The notes below the pieces were generated by a model. It saw only the letters and a list, made by a program, of their open reading frames with translations. It did not search any database and was not told where the DNA came from. 64,000 nt of DNA, from the NCBI RefSeq assembly GCF_022410515.1, contig NZ_JACSDI010000001.1:558001-622000 (forward strand), given 5' to 3'. Each line of letters opens with the position of its first letter. Positions within the stretch are counted from its first letter, which is position 1. A program made the position numbers and the translations under genes. Positions 1 to 10,480 of this stretch are shown here, one piece after another. Origin of the DNA: Shewanella cutis. GTDB lineage: Bacteria; Pseudomonadota; Gammaproteobacteria; Enterobacterales; Shewanellaceae.

Positions 1-1251
1 GGCCTCACCCGCAGCCACTTTCGCGCGGCGGATATAGTCAAGAAGTGAGGTTTTACCGTGGTCAACGTGACCCATGATGGTCACAACAGGAGCACGAGGC
101 TCAAGCTTAACGCCGCCTTCTTCATCACGCTCAGACAGAACTTGTTGCTCTAATTCGTTTTCACGGATCAGTACAACTTTATGACCCATTTCTTCAGCAA
201 CTAACTGGGCGGTTTCTTGATCTAACACTTGGTTGATCGTCACCATTGAGCCCATCTTCATCATTTGCTTGATGATTTCAGTCGCTTTAACCGCCATTAA
301 GTGAGCCAGTTCTGCAACAGTAACGGTTTCACCGATACGCACATCACGGTTAACAGCAGCAACGGGCTTATTAAAGCCATGGGCCATTGATTCTGGCGCG
401 GTGCTGCGGTTACGCATGTGTTTTTCACGGCCGTCACGGGCATCTTTACCACCACGTTTGGTTTTGGCGGTGTTTTTGTTGCGCGCACGACGGCCACGTT
501 TTTCTTCATCCATATCCGATGAATCTTCAGCAGCACGAGCCACTTTAGAGGTAGTGATATGGTGATCGCTATAGCGTTCAGCTTCTAAACGTTGACGCTC
601 TTCTTCGGCCCAACGCTTAGAGTTTTCTTCTGCTAATAGGCGCGCTTTTTCAGCCGCTTTCGCCGCTTCTTCAGCTTGCTTACGCTTAGTTGCTGCTTCT
701 TGTGCCGCTTTTAAACGCTCAGCTTCTATACGTGCAGCTTCCGCTTCTGGCGACGTGTCTTTAGTCACTTTGACTTCAGCTGTGGCTTTCGCTTTTGCTT
801 TCGCTTCTGCTTCTGCCTTAGCTTTCGCCTCTGCTTCCACTTTAGCCTTCGCCTCGGCTTCTGCCTTAGCTTTCGCTTCAGCTTCTGCTTTAGCCTTCGC
901 TTCGGCTTCAGCCTTGGCTTTAGCTTCTTCTTCCGCTTTAAGCCCCGCGTCGCTCACATCACGTTTAACAAAAGTACGCGTTTTACGCACTTCAACTTTA
1001 ACGTCTTTAGATTGACCACCATTACCAGCCACACTCAGGGTCGATACGGTTTTACGTTGCAACGTCATTTTGGTCGGCGCATTATCGCCACCATGCTGTT
1101 TCTTCAGATAATCAAGTAACTGCTGCTTCTCAGCTTCAGATACATTATCAGCTTGGCCTTTCTTAATTCCGGCCTGAGAGAATTGCTCAATCAGACGTTC
1201 AACACTTTTACCCACTTCCGTGGCCAATTTCTCTACGGTAGTATCTGCCAT
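1..1251 (-). CDS. infB: Translation initiation factor IF-2 (5' part of gene, truncated by window edge)
   Basis: IF-2 is the GTPase that brings initiator tRNA to the 30S subunit and promotes subunit joining. Only the first 417 codons are present; the gene runs off the left edge. The start is [16 protein letters not shown], followed by the IF-2 N-terminal associated domain, a long charged Ala/Lys/Glu linker (about residues 110-165), a second basic linker, a second N-terminal domain, and the G1 motif GHVDHGKT near residue 400. It lies 25 bp downstream of nusA on the same strand, the conserved rimP-nusA-infB order. The linker is encoded by near-identical 24-bp repeats. Identity is certain; only the C-terminal GTPase and tRNA-binding domains are missing. 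Confidence 0.97.
   Translation of the reverse strand, partial: MADTTVEKLATEVGKSVERLIEQFSQAGIKKGQADNVSEAEKQQLLDYLKKQHGGDNAPTKMTLQRKTVSTLSVAGNGGQSKDVKVEVRKTRTFVKRDVSDAGLKAEEEAKAKAEAEAKAKAEAEAKAKAEAEAKAKVEAEAKAKAEAEAKAKAKATAEVKVTKDTSPEAEAARIEAERLKAAQEAATKRKQAEEAAKAAEKARLLAEENSKRWAEEERQRLEAERYSDHHITTSKVARAAEDSSDMDEEKRGRRARNKNTAKTKRGGKDARDGREKHMRNRSTAPESMAHGFNKPVAAVNRDVRIGETVTVAELAHLMAVKATEIIKQMMKMGSMVTINQVLDQETAQLVAEEMGHKVVLIRENELEQQVLSERDEEGGVKLEPRAPVVTIMGHVDHGKTSLLDYIRRAKVAAGEA
797..916 (-). repeat. Five tandem 24-bp units coding for the IF-2 linker
   Basis: Five consecutive 24-bp units starting at 797, 821, 845, 869 and 893 differ at only a few, mostly synonymous, positions. Read on the minus strand each encodes an eight-residue block of alternating Ala with Lys/Glu (type KAEAEAKA). 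The array lies inside the flexible N-terminal linker of IF-2, where length changes should be tolerated and where replication slippage could vary copy number between strains. Confidence 0.9.
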
Positions 1252-1276
1252 CAGTTAAATCCCCCTGTTGATCGAC

Positions 1277-2776
1277 TTATGCTTCTTCGCCAAACCAACA
1301 GATGTTGCGGGCAGCCATGATCAGCTCACCTGCTTTTTCTTCTGTCAATTCTTCAATTTCGATCAAATCATCAATGCCTTGTTCAGCCAAATCTTCTAGA
1401 GTCACAATACCTTTGCTTGCTAAAACATAGGCTAAGTGTCTTTCAACACCTTCAAGTGCTAATAACTCTTCACTTGGCTCCACACCATCTAGTGCTTCTT
1501 CAGATGCGAGCGCTCGAGTAGAGATCGCAGCCTTTGCACGTTCACGTAATGCTTCGACGAGATCCTCATCGAAACCATCAATTGCTAATAATTCAGACAC
1601 AGGCACATAAGCCACTTCTTCGAGCGAAGTAAAACCCTCGTCAGCCAGTACTTGTGCAAAATCTTCATCTACATCCAGAGATTTCATAAATAAGCTCTTC
1701 ACCTTAGCGCTTTCGGCTTGGTGTTTCTTATTCATGTCTTCCACTGTCATCACGTTTAGTTCCCAGCCAGTCAGCTGAGTCGCTAAACGGACGTTTTGGC
1801 CATTGCGACCAATGGCCTGAGCCAAACTTTCTGCTTCAACGGCGATATCCATTGAGTGGTTGTCTTCATCTACGATGATAGAAGCCACATCAGCTGGCGC
1901 CATGGCGTTGATCACATATTGCGCTGGATTATCATCCCACAGCACGATATCAACACGCTCACCACCGAGTTCATTCGATATGGCTTGAACACGCGCACCA
2001 CGCATACCCACACAAGCACCGATTGGGTCGATACGACGGTCGTTTGATTTCACGGCAATCTTAGCTCGCGCACCTGGGTCGCGCGCTGCGCCCATCACTT
2101 CGATCAGTTCATCGGCAATTTCCGGTACTTCAACGCGGAACAGCTCAATCAGCATGTCTGGCTTAGTGCGAGTTAAAAATAACTGCGCGCCACGCGCTTC
2201 AGGACGAACGGAGTAAAGCAGTGCACGAACACGGTCACCAGGACGGAAAGATTCGCGTGAAATCAAGTCTTCACGGAATAATACGCCGTCAGCATTGTTA
2301 CCTAAGTCCACAACCACACTTTCGCGGGTTGCTTTCTTAACAACACCGGTGATCAGCTCACCTTCTTTATCTTGGAACTGCTCAACCACTTGTGCACGCT
2401 CAGCTTCACGCACTTTTTGTACAATGACTTGCTTAGCGGTTTGGGTGGTAATACGGTCAAAGGCCACTGATTCAATTTGGTCTTCAATATATTCGCCAGG
2501 TTGGATCTCTGGATCTTCGAAACGTGCCGCTTCCAGTGTGATCTCACGGTATGGGTTTTCTAACGCCACACCGTTGTCATCGATCACCATCCAACGGCGG
2601 AAAGTTTCATAAGCGCCAGTTTTACGGTCGATAGCAACACGAACGTCGATATCACCTTCGTATTTTTTCTTGGTAGCGGTAGCCAGCGCAGTCTCTAGCG
2701 CTTCAAAAATTTTCTCGCGTGGAACGGCCTTTTCATTTGAAACCGCTTCAGCGACTAGCAGAATCTCTTTATTCAT
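1277..2776 (-). CDS. nusA: Transcription termination/antitermination factor NusA
   Basis: NusA binds RNA polymerase and controls pausing, intrinsic termination and antitermination. The 499-residue length matches the gammaproteobacterial form. In order: the N-terminal polymerase-binding domain ([16 protein letters not shown], about 1-125), an S1 domain (about 135-200, with [10 protein letters not shown]), two KH domains (about 230-345, with [15 protein letters not shown] and the second-KH signature [13 protein letters not shown]), and two C-terminal acidic AR repeats (about 360-495). It is 29 bp after rimP and 25 bp before infB, so co-transcription is expected. Confidence 0.98.
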   Translation of the reverse strand: MNKEILLVAEAVSNEKAVPREKIFEALETALATATKKKYEGDIDVRVAIDRKTGAYETFRRWMVIDDNGVALENPYREITLEAARFEDPEIQPGEYIEDQIESVAFDRITTQTAKQVIVQKVREAERAQVVEQFQDKEGELITGVVKKATRESVVVDLGNNADGVLFREDLISRESFRPGDRVRALLYSVRPEARGAQLFLTRTKPDMLIELFRVEVPEIADELIEVMGAARDPGARAKIAVKSNDRRIDPIGACVGMRGARVQAISNELGGERVDIVLWDDNPAQYVINAMAPADVASIIVDEDNHSMDIAVEAESLAQAIGRNGQNVRLATQLTGWELNVMTVEDMNKKHQAESAKVKSLFMKSLDVDEDFAQVLADEGFTSLEEVAYVPVSELLAIDGFDEDLVEALRERAKAAISTRALASEEALDGVEPSEELLALEGVERHLAYVLASKGIVTLEDLAEQGIDDLIEIEELTEEKAGELIMAARNICWFGEEA

Positions 2777-2805
2777 TTTGTCTTGCCTCGTTCACCTTGA
2801 AACCA

Positions 2806-3261
2806 TCAAAACTTTGCGATGATGTTGCCTTTACGGATATTATCCAAGGCGACAACCAGCTCTTTACCATTCACATTCACCGACAGCATTTGACCGTCAA
2901 CCTGAGTGATGGCGCCTTTTAAATTACGACTGCCCGCGACAGGCATAGTCAGTTGAAGTTTGACATCCTCGCCGACATAGGCCGCGTATTGTTCAGCAGT
3001 GAACAGCGGTCTATCTACACCAGGCGAAGAAACCTCTAAGGTATATTCAGTAGAAATAGGGTCTTCAACATCGAGCACAGCACTGACTTGGCGACTTACG
3101 TTGGCACAATCTTCGATATTGATGCCATTCTCACCATCAATGAACACGCGCAGTATGGAATGTTTACCGGCTTGTACATATTCAATACCCCAAAGTTGAA
3201 AGCCTAATGCTTCCACAGGCACTTTGAGCATGTCTGCCAGTCTGGATTCTAATGTTGCCAA
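2806..3261 (-). CDS. rimP: Ribosome maturation factor RimP
   Basis: RimP assists 30S subunit maturation. I chose the TTG start at 3261 (reading [20 protein letters not shown], 151 residues): a strong GGGGGT Shine-Dalgarno lies about six bases upstream, and family members begin at this point. An ATG seven codons earlier would place the ribosome-binding site inside the gene. The protein shows the RimP N-terminal alpha/beta domain (about 10-80, with [14 protein letters not shown] and [12 protein letters not shown]) and the SH3-like C-terminal domain. It is the first protein gene of the rimP-nusA-infB operon, downstream of the initiator tRNA gene. Confidence 0.95.
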   Translation of the reverse strand: MATLESRLADMLKVPVEALGFQLWGIEYVQAGKHSILRVFIDGENGINIEDCANVSRQVSAVLDVEDPISTEYTLEVSSPGVDRPLFTAEQYAAYVGEDVKLQLTMPVAGSRNLKGAITQVDGQMLSVNVNGKELVVALDNIRKGNIIAKF

Positions 3262-3269
3262 AATTGACC

Positions 3270-3303
3270 CCCGAAAAAACAAAAAAGGGCTTAATAGCCC
3301 TAG
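3270..3303 (-). terminator. Intrinsic terminator/attenuator just upstream of rimP
   Basis: On the minus strand a six-bp stem (AGGGCT/AGCCCT, loop ATTA) is followed by TTTTTTGTTTTTT. It ends only about ten bases before the rimP start, so it probably works as an attenuator between the initiator tRNA gene and the rimP-nusA-infB genes. NusA itself acts on such structures, which would allow autoregulation; that link is inference. Confidence 0.75.
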
Positions 3304-3342
3304 TAAAACGTCGTATAGGATACGACAAATTTAAAAGTCCCA

Positions 3343-3373
3343 GACAACAAAAAACCCCGTAATGACGAGGTTA
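3343..3373 (-). terminator. Terminator downstream of initiator tRNA gene
   Basis: Minus-strand hairpin ACCTCGT/ACGGGGT (one G-T pair, loop CATT) followed by TTTTTTG. It lies between tRNA-fMet and rimP, about 40 bases before the second hairpin, giving two terminators in series. Confidence 0.6.
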
Positions 3374-3429
3374 TTAGCTTCAAGAACCTGTAAACCATAA
3401 TGAATTAAACAACATTCATTACTAGGAGC

Positions 3430-3506
<77 letters not shown>

Positions 3507-3589
3507 TCAACTGTGTGCAAGTATATTGACTAACGTCTTTGCTTGCAATAACTAAGTCTGTTCTTATCGATACTGACTTAGTTTAATTA

Positions 3590-3676
3590 TGGTGCCGAGA
3601 GCGGGACTTGAACCCGCACGTCCGTTAGGACACAGCCACCTCAAGGCTGCGCGTCTACCAATTTCACCACCTCGGC
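3590..3676 (-). tRNA. leuU: tRNA-Leu (GAG)
   Basis: An 87-nt class II tRNA with a long variable arm, anticodon GAG in the loop CTTGAGG, and encoded CCA. It sits nine bases after the secG stop codon on the same strand, the same secG-leuU-metY order as in E. coli, so it is probably processed from the secG transcript. Confidence 0.97.
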
Positions 3677-3685
3677 GACACCTTT

Positions 3686-4021
3686 TTAGTCAGGAATTTT
3701 TGTTTCTGACTTTTCGGTTCCTTGCTCAACAGGTTGGGTAACCTGTTCAGTGTCTGAACCTAAATTTTTCCATGCATCTTCATTTTTTGCGTGGTTTGCA
3801 CTTAAGTTGCCAATTAGCAAACTTAAGGTAAAAAACGCAATGGCTAGAATTGCCGTTGTGCGTGTCAGGAAGTTACCTGAACCACTTGAACCAAATAAGG
3901 TACCTGATGCACCGGCGCCAAATGAGGCCCCCATGTCAGCTCCTTTACCCTGCTGGATTAAGATCAGGCCAATTAAACCTAATGCAACCAACAAGTAAAC
4001 AACCACTAAAACTTCATACAT
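3686..4021 (-). CDS. secG: Preprotein translocase subunit SecG
   Basis: SecG is the small accessory subunit of the SecYEG inner-membrane channel. The 111-residue protein has two membrane segments (about 3-22 and 53-72) separated by the conserved glycine-rich cytoplasmic loop (QQGKGADMGASFGAG, FGSSGSGNFL) and a polar C-terminal tail. It starts one base after the tpiA stop codon, so the two are translationally close, and tRNA-Leu(GAG) follows it. Confidence 0.97.
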   Translation of the reverse strand: MYEVLVVVYLLVALGLIGLILIQQGKGADMGASFGAGASGTLFGSSGSGNFLTRTTAILAIAFFTLSLLIGNLSANHAKNEDAWKNLGSDTEQVTQPVEQGTEKSETKIPD

Positions 4022-4022
4022 A

Positions 4023-4805
4023 TTATGCGCTCATCGCTATGGTACACAGACTTAAAAACTCGGTAGAGTTTAAACTGGCACCGCCAATCAGTCCACCATC
4101 AACATCAGGTTGGGCAAATAAATCTGCCGCGTTACTCGGTGTTACACTACCACCGTAGAGAATCCTGATATTTTCCCCAATAAATGGAGACACTTCAGAG
4201 AGGCGTTTGCGAATAAACGCATGAACTTCTTGCGCCTGCTCTGGTGTAGCGCTCTTACCAGTTCCTACTGCCCATAATGGCTCGTAAGCGATAATGGCGT
4301 TATCAAAAGCCATAGTGCCATTTTTCTGGATCACTATATCCAACTCTTCTGCAATCACCTCGAAGGTGCGTCTTGCTTCACGTGCTGGACCCGACTCACC
4401 CACACATAATATTGGGGTTAGACCGTGCTTTTGTGCAGCGGCGAATTTCTCCGCTACAATATTACTCGTCTCTCCGTACATACGGCGACGTTCTGAATGT
4501 CCGATAATCACATATCGACATCCGCAATCTTTAAGCATCTGACCCGAAACTTCTCCGGTATAAGCGCCAAAGTCATGCTGACTTAAATTCTGTGCGCCCA
4601 TCCTAACAAGTGAACCGTCTAACGCTTCCTTGTTTGCTTCTAGCAGTTGCCTGACGCTTTCTAGATAGATAGAAGGCGGGCATAAAACCACTTCAGCTGA
4701 ATCATTTTGGAGCTTTGAGGCAAATTTCTTGAACAACTCTTGGGCTAATGCCGCACTGCCGTTCATCTTCCAATTGCCAGCTACCATAGGACGTCTGAGT
4801 GCCAT
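4023..4805 (-). CDS. tpiA: Triosephosphate isomerase
   Basis: This cytoplasmic glycolytic enzyme interconverts dihydroxyacetone phosphate and glyceraldehyde 3-phosphate. Visible active-site signatures are the N-terminal NWKMNG (catalytic Lys), GHSERR (electrophilic His), AYEPLWAVGTG (catalytic Glu and the mobile lid), and the phosphate-binding GGS/GG motifs near the C-terminus. I start at the ATG at 4805 (MALRRPMVAGNWK, 260 residues) because AGGAG lies six bases upstream; a GTG directly before it is also in frame. secG follows after one base. Confidence 0.98.
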   Translation of the reverse strand: MALRRPMVAGNWKMNGSAALAQELFKKFASKLQNDSAEVVLCPPSIYLESVRQLLEANKEALDGSLVRMGAQNLSQHDFGAYTGEVSGQMLKDCGCRYVIIGHSERRRMYGETSNIVAEKFAAAQKHGLTPILCVGESGPAREARRTFEVIAEELDIVIQKNGTMAFDNAIIAYEPLWAVGTGKSATPEQAQEVHAFIRKRLSEVSPFIGENIRILYGGSVTPSNAADLFAQPDVDGGLIGGASLNSTEFLSLCTIAMSA

Positions 4806-4998
4806 CACTGTCTCCTCTGAAAGCGGCGTGAATAATAGCGAACCACTTATTAAGTTACAATAGCTAAATTCGAAATTTTTCAGATATTAGGTTGGAATGC
4901 TTACTTTTTACACGCCAAAATCAGTTATTGCTCATTTATGCAGCTAACACCTTCTTTTTTAATCGGTATCAGCTGCACTCGACTAAAGATTCACTTGA

Positions 4999-6336
4999 TT
5001 AGCTCGCCGATTTTACCGCATCTGCGATCAGATTAGCGTGCGCTAACACCGTATTGTGATCATCGCCTTCGACCATAACGCGGATTAATGGTTCTGTGCC
5101 TGATTTACGTAGTAATACTCGGCCACGAATACCAAGCTCTGACTCAACTTGGGCTTGTGCTGCTTTGACTTTATCTGAACTTAAGGGATCATGTTCGCCT
5201 TCAAAACGCACATTCACCAACACTTGCGGCAACATTTCCATAGGCGCGGTTAATTGCTCTAACGTTGCGTTTTGACGACGCATGGCTGCCAGCACCAAAA
5301 TACCTGCGACAATCCCATCGCCCGTCGTACCATGGTCAAGGTTAAGAATATGACCCGAATTTTCACCCCCGATGCGCCAATCGAGTTCTTTCAGTAACTC
5401 CATCACATAACGGTCGCCCACTTTTGAACGGGCAAAGGGAATATCTAACGCTTGCAGGGCTAAATCAAGGCCCAGGTTAGACATAAGTGTCCCCACCACT
5501 CCACCGCGTAACACACCACGGGCTTTAGCATCACAGGCTAGGATATAAAGAATTTGATCGCCATCGATCACTTCACCTTTGCTGTTGACCATCATGATAC
5601 GGTCACCGTCGCCATCGAGCGCAATCCCTAAATCAGCATTTTCAGCCAAAACAGTTTCGCAAATCTTCGCCATGGACGTTGCGCCCACTTTGTCATTGAT
5701 GTTAACTCCGTTTGGTTTATCACCAATGGCAATTACTTCAGCACCTAACTCTCTAAATACCGCTGGAGCAATGTGATAAGTTGCACCATGAGCACAGTCC
5801 ACCACAATTTTTAGCCCCGTTAAGGTTTGATCTGCCGGAAAGTTACCTTTGCAGTATTCAATATAACGGCCTCTGGCATCTTCAATACGTGATACTTTAC
5901 CCAATAGGTGTGACTCAACGCACTCTAAGGGCTTTTCTAACTCGGCTTCAATTTCTAGCTCTAGATTATCGTCAAGTTTACTGCCATCGGTGGAGAAAAA
6001 TTTAATACCATTATCATAGTAAGGGTTGTGGGATGCACTGATCACCACGCCCGCTTCGGCGCGGAAAGTGCGGGTGAGGTAAGCCACCGCAGGTGTCGGC
6101 ATTGGCCCCATTAACATCACATTAAGCCCTGCAGCAGAAAGACCAGCCTCTAACGCTGACTCAAACATATAACCGGAAATACGGGTATCTTTACCAATAA
6201 TCACTTTTTTAGTGCCACTGCGAGATAACACCCGTCCTGCAGCCCAGCCCAACTTTAATGCCAGTTCAGGCGTCATTTGCCCTGAACCCACTTTGCCACG
6301 AATACCATCTGTTCCAAAAAATTTACGTTCGCTCAT
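4999..6336 (-). CDS. glmM: Phosphoglucosamine mutase
   Basis: GlmM converts glucosamine 6-phosphate to glucosamine 1-phosphate for UDP-GlcNAc, peptidoglycan and LPS synthesis. From [14 protein letters not shown] the protein has 445 residues, the usual length. It has the phosphoserine active-site loop [14 protein letters not shown] (about residue 100), the metal-binding DGDGDR loop (about 240), the sugar-binding GGENSGH loop and the C-terminal phosphate-binding [12 protein letters not shown]. The upstream in-frame ATG at 6378 adds 14 residues not typical of the family. It lies 71 bp after folP, matching the E. coli folP-glmM pair. Confidence 0.97.
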   Translation of the reverse strand: MSERKFFGTDGIRGKVGSGQMTPELALKLGWAAGRVLSRSGTKKVIIGKDTRISGYMFESALEAGLSAAGLNVMLMGPMPTPAVAYLTRTFRAEAGVVISASHNPYYDNGIKFFSTDGSKLDDNLELEIEAELEKPLECVESHLLGKVSRIEDARGRYIEYCKGNFPADQTLTGLKIVVDCAHGATYHIAPAVFRELGAEVIAIGDKPNGVNINDKVGATSMAKICETVLAENADLGIALDGDGDRIMMVNSKGEVIDGDQILYILACDAKARGVLRGGVVGTLMSNLGLDLALQALDIPFARSKVGDRYVMELLKELDWRIGGENSGHILNLDHGTTGDGIVAGILVLAAMRRQNATLEQLTAPMEMLPQVLVNVRFEGEHDPLSSDKVKAAQAQVESELGIRGRVLLRKSGTEPLIRVMVEGDDHNTVLAHANLIADAVKSAS

Positions 6337-6407
6337 ATCGCCCCACAAACTTCTATGTGTCCCTTCGTTCGGGATCATAATATTAATGAAATACTTAAAA
6401 ATAGCCT

Positions 6408-7241
6408 TTATAGATATGCCTGTGTTGCTTGTAACACTTTGAGCATATCGACTGTTTCAGGGACATCATGGACACGAATGATATGTGCCCCTTTCTGGGC
6501 CGCTATCATAGCGCCAGCAAGGCTCCCAGCTAAGCGCTCTGAGGCCGGCCTAGCAAGGAGATTTCCTATCATGCTCTTACGCGATAAACCTACCAATATT
6601 GGCAGTTCAAACTGCGCTAAAGCCTCTAACTTTGCCAGCAGTTCATAGTTATGCGCTAAGGTTTTACCAAAGCCGAACCCAGGGTCAATTAATAAGCGCT
6701 GCCGCGGAATCCCTGCATCCAAGCAAGCTTGAATACGTTTAGTCAGAAACTCAGATACATCGGCGACTACTTCTAGATACTCTGGCGCCGTTTGCATAGT
6801 GCGTGGCGCGCCCTGCATGTGCATCAAACATATAGGTACATTCAGCTGCGCCGCAGTCTCTAATGCACCAGGCTCCAATAACGCGCGAACATCATTAATT
6901 AAATGGGCACCGGCATTCACCGCCTGTCGCATCACTTCTGGCTTACTGGTATCGACCGAAATCCACACATCATGGTGTTTGGCAACATACTCTACCAGCG
7001 GGATCACTCGAGCGAGCTCATCCTCAAGGCTAACATCAGCCGCCCCAGGCCTTGTTGACTCGCCGCCGATATCAATGATGAGCGCTCCTTGAGCGACCAT
7101 GTCATCGGCATGCTGGCAAGCTAATTCAAAGGAAGAGAACTTTCCACCGTCGGAAAAAGAATCGGGAGTAACATTCAGAATGCCCATCACTACGGGCGAA
7201 GCTAAGGATAAGCGTTTAGTTCCAGAAATTAATTCAAACAC
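6408..7241 (-). CDS. folP: Dihydropteroate synthase
   Basis: FolP condenses p-aminobenzoate with the pterin pyrophosphate in folate synthesis and is the sulfonamide target. The TIM-barrel protein of 277 residues shows the first signature [17 protein letters not shown] (about 20-36), the second signature [11 protein letters not shown], the DVR/N loop (LINDVRAL), and the C-terminal GLSRKSMIG and RVHDV motifs. It lies between ftsH and glmM on the same strand, but an intrinsic hairpin separates it from ftsH. Confidence 0.97.
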   Translation of the reverse strand: MFELISGTKRLSLASPVVMGILNVTPDSFSDGGKFSSFELACQHADDMVAQGALIIDIGGESTRPGAADVSLEDELARVIPLVEYVAKHHDVWISVDTSKPEVMRQAVNAGAHLINDVRALLEPGALETAAQLNVPICLMHMQGAPRTMQTAPEYLEVVADVSEFLTKRIQACLDAGIPRQRLLIDPGFGFGKTLAHNYELLAKLEALAQFELPILVGLSRKSMIGNLLARPASERLAGSLAGAMIAAQKGAHIIRVHDVPETVDMLKVLQATQAYL

Positions 7242-7351
7242 GCATTGACTCCATTTGGGACTGCTTGCTAGCGCGTTTCATCCGTTTTCTGCGCATTTCG
7301 CTGGTTTGACTCATTAAAGAGCGAATGACAGCGCAGTCAATTTTCTAGCAA

Positions 7352-7383
7352 GATAAAACAAGAAAACCCCTTAACGGGGTTCT
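7352..7383 (-). terminator. Intrinsic terminator between ftsH and folP
   Basis: Minus-strand stem AACCCC/GGGGTT with a short loop followed by TTCTTGTTTT, located just after the ftsH stop codon. It should reduce read-through from rlmE-ftsH into folP-glmM. Confidence 0.75.
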
Positions 7384-7400
7384 CTTCCAATTAACAACCA

Positions 7401-9350
7401 TTACTTAACGGGTGACTCGTCGGCATCTTTAAGCTCAGTCTCTGCAGGAGCCGATTTGACGACTTCGTCAACTTTAACAGCTGGCTCACCTTTGCCATTG
7501 CCTTTATCATTTGAAGCGTTTTCATCGGCTTGCCAATCGGCGGGCTGACGTACTTCACGGCGATTCATTAGATCGTCAATCTGCAGTGAGTCGATGGTTT
7601 CATACTTCATCAACGCGTCTTTCATCGAATGCAGAATATCGACGTTATCCTGAAGGATTTGCTTAGCCCGACTGTAGTTTTTGTCGATAAACGCCTTCAC
7701 TTCAGTATCGATAAGCGTAGCGGTTTCATCGGACATCGCCTTAGCTTTACCCATGCTACGACCTAAGAAGACTTCACCTTCTTCTTCCGCGTAAAGTAAT
7801 GGGCCCAATTTGTCGGAGAAGCCCCATTGGGTCACCATATTACGCGCAATCGAAGTAGCATACTTGATGTCCTGCGAAGCACCAGTAGAGACTTTCTCAC
7901 TGCCGTAGATCAACTCTTCGGCTAAACGACCACCGTAGGCAACTGAAATTTGGCTTTCTAACTTACGGCGGCTCTGACTAATCGCATCAGCCTCAGGCAA
8001 GAAGAAGGTCACACCTAATGCACGGCCACGGGGGATAATCGTTACCTTGTGAACAGGATCGTGCTCAGGCACTAAACAACCCACAATCGCATGACCCGCT
8101 TCATGGTATGCGGTCATCTCTTTCTCAGCTTCAGACATCACCATAGAACGGCGCTCAGCACCCATCATGATCTTGTCTTTTGCACGCTCAAACTCTTCCA
8201 TACCAACGACACGACGGTTACCGCGCGCTGCAAACAATGCTGCTTCGTTAACTAAGTTGGCTAAATCTGCGCCAGAGAAACCTGGCGTACCACGGGCAAT
8301 AACGCTTGCTTTGACATCTTCAGAAAGCGGCACTTTACGCATATGCACTTTAAGGATTTGCTCGCGACCGCGAACGTCTGGCAGGCCAACAACCACTTGA
8401 CGGTCAAAACGGCCAGGACGCAGCAGAGCAGAATCAAGTACGTCAGGACGGTTTGTCGCTGCAATGACGATAATGCCTTCGTTACCTTCGAAGCCATCCA
8501 TCTCAACCAGCATTTGGTTAAGGGTTTGCTCACGCTCGTCGTGACCACCACCTAAACCTGCACCACGTTGGCGACCTACGGCATCGATTTCGTCGATAAA
8601 GATGATACAAGGTGCAGATTTTTTCGCCTGTTCGAACATATCGCGTACGCGAGATGCACCGACACCGACAAACATTTCCACGAAGTCAGAACCTGAAATC
8701 GTAAAGAAAGGCACTTTTGACTCACCCGCAATCGCTTTCGCCAGTAAGGTTTTACCTGTACCTGGAGGACCCACCATGAGCACGCCCGTTGGAATACGGC
8801 CACCCAATTTTTGGAATTTGGTTGGATCGCGCAGATAATCAACAAGTTCTTTCACTTCCTCTTTGGCTTCATCACAGCCAGCAACGTCAGCAAAAGTAGT
8901 CTTGATTTGGTCTTCGCTCATCAGTTTGGCTTTACTCTTGCCAAAGGACATTGCGCCTTTGCCACCGCCGCCTTGCATTTGGCGCATAAAGAAAATCCAC
9001 ACACCAATCAGCAGTAACATTGGGAACCAAGAAATAAAGATCTGGGTTAAGAACCCTGATTCTTCGGCTTCTTGGCCTTTCATGGTGATGCCTTTACGGT
9101 CAAGATCATTAATCAAATCTTGATCATATAATGGCATGATGGTCGTGAATTTTTCGCCCGTACGCTTAGAACCTTCGATAGTACGTTGGTCACTTTTCAC
9201 TTCAACGGTAGCGACTTGTCCATCACGAACATTATCTAGGAAAGTAGAATAATCCATCTTCTGCGATGACGAAGAAGAGGGGGAGTAACCCTGAAACACT
9301 GACATCAGCACAACGGCGATGACAACCCAGAGTATTAGATTTTTTGCCAT
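7401..9350 (-). CDS. ftsH: ATP-dependent membrane zinc protease FtsH
   Basis: FtsH is the inner-membrane AAA+ metalloprotease that degrades LpxC, sigma-32 and unassembled membrane proteins. From [15 protein letters not shown] (649 residues) it has two membrane segments (about 5-22 and 100-120) flanking a periplasmic domain, Walker [14 protein letters not shown] (about 195), Walker [12 protein letters not shown], the second region of homology ([19 protein letters not shown]), and the zinc site HEAGH (about 415). The tail is rich in acidic residues and Lys. An upstream in-frame ATG would add eight polar residues before the membrane anchor and is less likely. rlmE lies directly upstream. Confidence 0.98.
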   Translation of the reverse strand: MAKNLILWVVIAVVLMSVFQGYSPSSSSSQKMDYSTFLDNVRDGQVATVEVKSDQRTIEGSKRTGEKFTTIMPLYDQDLINDLDRKGITMKGQEAEESGFLTQIFISWFPMLLLIGVWIFFMRQMQGGGGKGAMSFGKSKAKLMSEDQIKTTFADVAGCDEAKEEVKELVDYLRDPTKFQKLGGRIPTGVLMVGPPGTGKTLLAKAIAGESKVPFFTISGSDFVEMFVGVGASRVRDMFEQAKKSAPCIIFIDEIDAVGRQRGAGLGGGHDEREQTLNQMLVEMDGFEGNEGIIVIAATNRPDVLDSALLRPGRFDRQVVVGLPDVRGREQILKVHMRKVPLSEDVKASVIARGTPGFSGADLANLVNEAALFAARGNRRVVGMEEFERAKDKIMMGAERRSMVMSEAEKEMTAYHEAGHAIVGCLVPEHDPVHKVTIIPRGRALGVTFFLPEADAISQSRRKLESQISVAYGGRLAEELIYGSEKVSTGASQDIKYATSIARNMVTQWGFSDKLGPLLYAEEEGEVFLGRSMGKAKAMSDETATLIDTEVKAFIDKNYSRAKQILQDNVDILHSMKDALMKYETIDSLQIDDLMNRREVRQPADWQADENASNDKGNGKGEPAVKVDEVVKSAPAETELKDADESPVK

Positions 9351-9403
9351 GTCACTCAAATTACTAGACCTCATAAAGTCTTGCGATGATTAACGCTAGG
9401 GTA

Positions 9404-10033
9404 CTACAACTTGTACCCTGTCGCCACAAGATAGACCTCACGGGAACGTGCCCGCGATGAGTCCGGTTTACGTGTTTTTACGACTTTGAATGCCTCTTTA
9501 ACCGCCTTCATATATTCGTCAAACCCCTCCCCCTGAAAGACTTTGACCGCAAAGCTACCGTTAGGTGCCAAAACTTGATGACACATATCTAACGCCAACT
9601 CGACTAAATACATGGCGCGCGGCTGATCGACACCGTCTGAACCACTCATGTTGGGCGCCATATCAGACAATACAACGTCAACCTTATCCGCACCGACGCG
9701 AGTTAGCAATGCTTCAAGCACTTTCTCTTCACGAAAGTCCCCTTGCAAGAAATCCACACCGACGATGGGATCCATTGGTAAAATATCACAGGCGATGACT
9801 TTACCTTTGTCTCCCACTAGCTTAACGGCTACCTGAGACCACCCACCAGGAGCGGCCCCGAGGTCAACAACCGTCATACCTGGGCGGATCAACTGATCCT
9901 TTTGCTGAAGTTCTTCAAGCTTAAACGCAGCGCGAGAACGCAATCCCCGTTTCTGTGCTAGTTTGACATAATGATCATCAAAGTGTTCCAGCATCCAGCG
10001 ATTGGAACTGGCCGTACGTTTTTTACCTGACAT
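9404..10033 (-). CDS. rlmE: 23S rRNA 2'-O-methyltransferase RlmE
   Basis: RlmE (also FtsJ/RrmJ) methylates U2552 of 23S rRNA late in 50S assembly. The 209-residue protein has the FtsJ Rossmann fold: the SAM-binding [13 protein letters not shown] (about 55-67), [21 protein letters not shown] with the catalytic Asp, and [12 protein letters not shown] with the catalytic Lys. The rlmE-ftsH order is conserved with E. coli. It is divergent from yhbY across about 90 bp that must hold both promoters. Confidence 0.97.
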   Translation of the reverse strand: MSGKKRTASSNRWMLEHFDDHYVKLAQKRGLRSRAAFKLEELQQKDQLIRPGMTVVDLGAAPGGWSQVAVKLVGDKGKVIACDILPMDPIVGVDFLQGDFREEKVLEALLTRVGADKVDVVLSDMAPNMSGSDGVDQPRAMYLVELALDMCHQVLAPNGSFAVKVFQGEGFDEYMKAVKEAFKVVKTRKPDSSRARSREVYLVATGYKL

Positions 10034-10123
10034 TTAAAATCCGCAACAATTGAGAGTTACACAAAGGCTATATAAGGGTAGAATAGCGGTTTTTCAACAG
10101 TAACTCAGCAAAAGTTGGTAGAA

Positions 10124-10423
10124 ATGAACTTAACAACCAAACAAAAACAGCATTTAAAAGGTCTGGCGCACAATTTAAAGCCAGTGGTGCTGCTTGGTGC
10201 CAATGGATTGACTGAAGGTGTACTCGCTGAAATTGAAAGCGCACTCGCTTATCATGAATTGATAAAAGTGAAAGTAGCCTCTGCTGACAGAGAGCTTAAA
10301 AATGCCATCGTTGATGCCATAGTACGTGAAACTCAATCTGCAAAAGTGCAACTTATTGGTCATATTCTGGTGATTTATCGTCAATCACCTGAAATGAAAA
10401 TTGCCTTGCCAAGAGCGAAGTAA
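10124..10423 (+). CDS. yhbY: YhbY, CRM-domain RNA-binding protein of 50S assembly
   Basis: A 99-residue single-domain CRM protein that associates with pre-50S particles. The start is the ATG at 10124 (MNLTTKQKQHLKGLAHNLKP); an in-frame TTG three codons upstream is not used by relatives. The conserved GxxG RNA-binding loop is seen as LGANGLTEGVL, and the alpha-beta-alpha-beta pattern continues to VIYRQSPEMKIALPR. It is divergent from rlmE as in E. coli, but greA is not its neighbour here because the secDF block intervenes. Confidence 0.95.
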   Translation: MNLTTKQKQHLKGLAHNLKPVVLLGANGLTEGVLAEIESALAYHELIKVKVASADRELKNAIVDAIVRETQSAKVQLIGHILVIYRQSPEMKIALPRAK

Positions 10424-10439
10424 TTTTCCAGCCTTAAAC

Positions 10440-10475
10440 AAAACGGCCACTCAAGCGAGTGGCCGTTTTGCTTTT
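10440..10475. terminator. Bidirectional terminator between yhbY and secF
   Basis: A perfect 12-bp stem AAACGGCCACTC/GAGTGGCCGTTT with loop AAGC, with T-rich sequence on both sides. It lies between two convergent genes and probably serves both. Confidence 0.85.
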
Positions 10476-10480
10476 AGCAC

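Noticed and set aside
755..1015. Plus-strand Ala/Ser/Phe-rich frame
   Set aside because: It is the antisense shadow of the IF-2 linker repeat; the repeated GCT/GCC/TTC composition comes from the infB codons.
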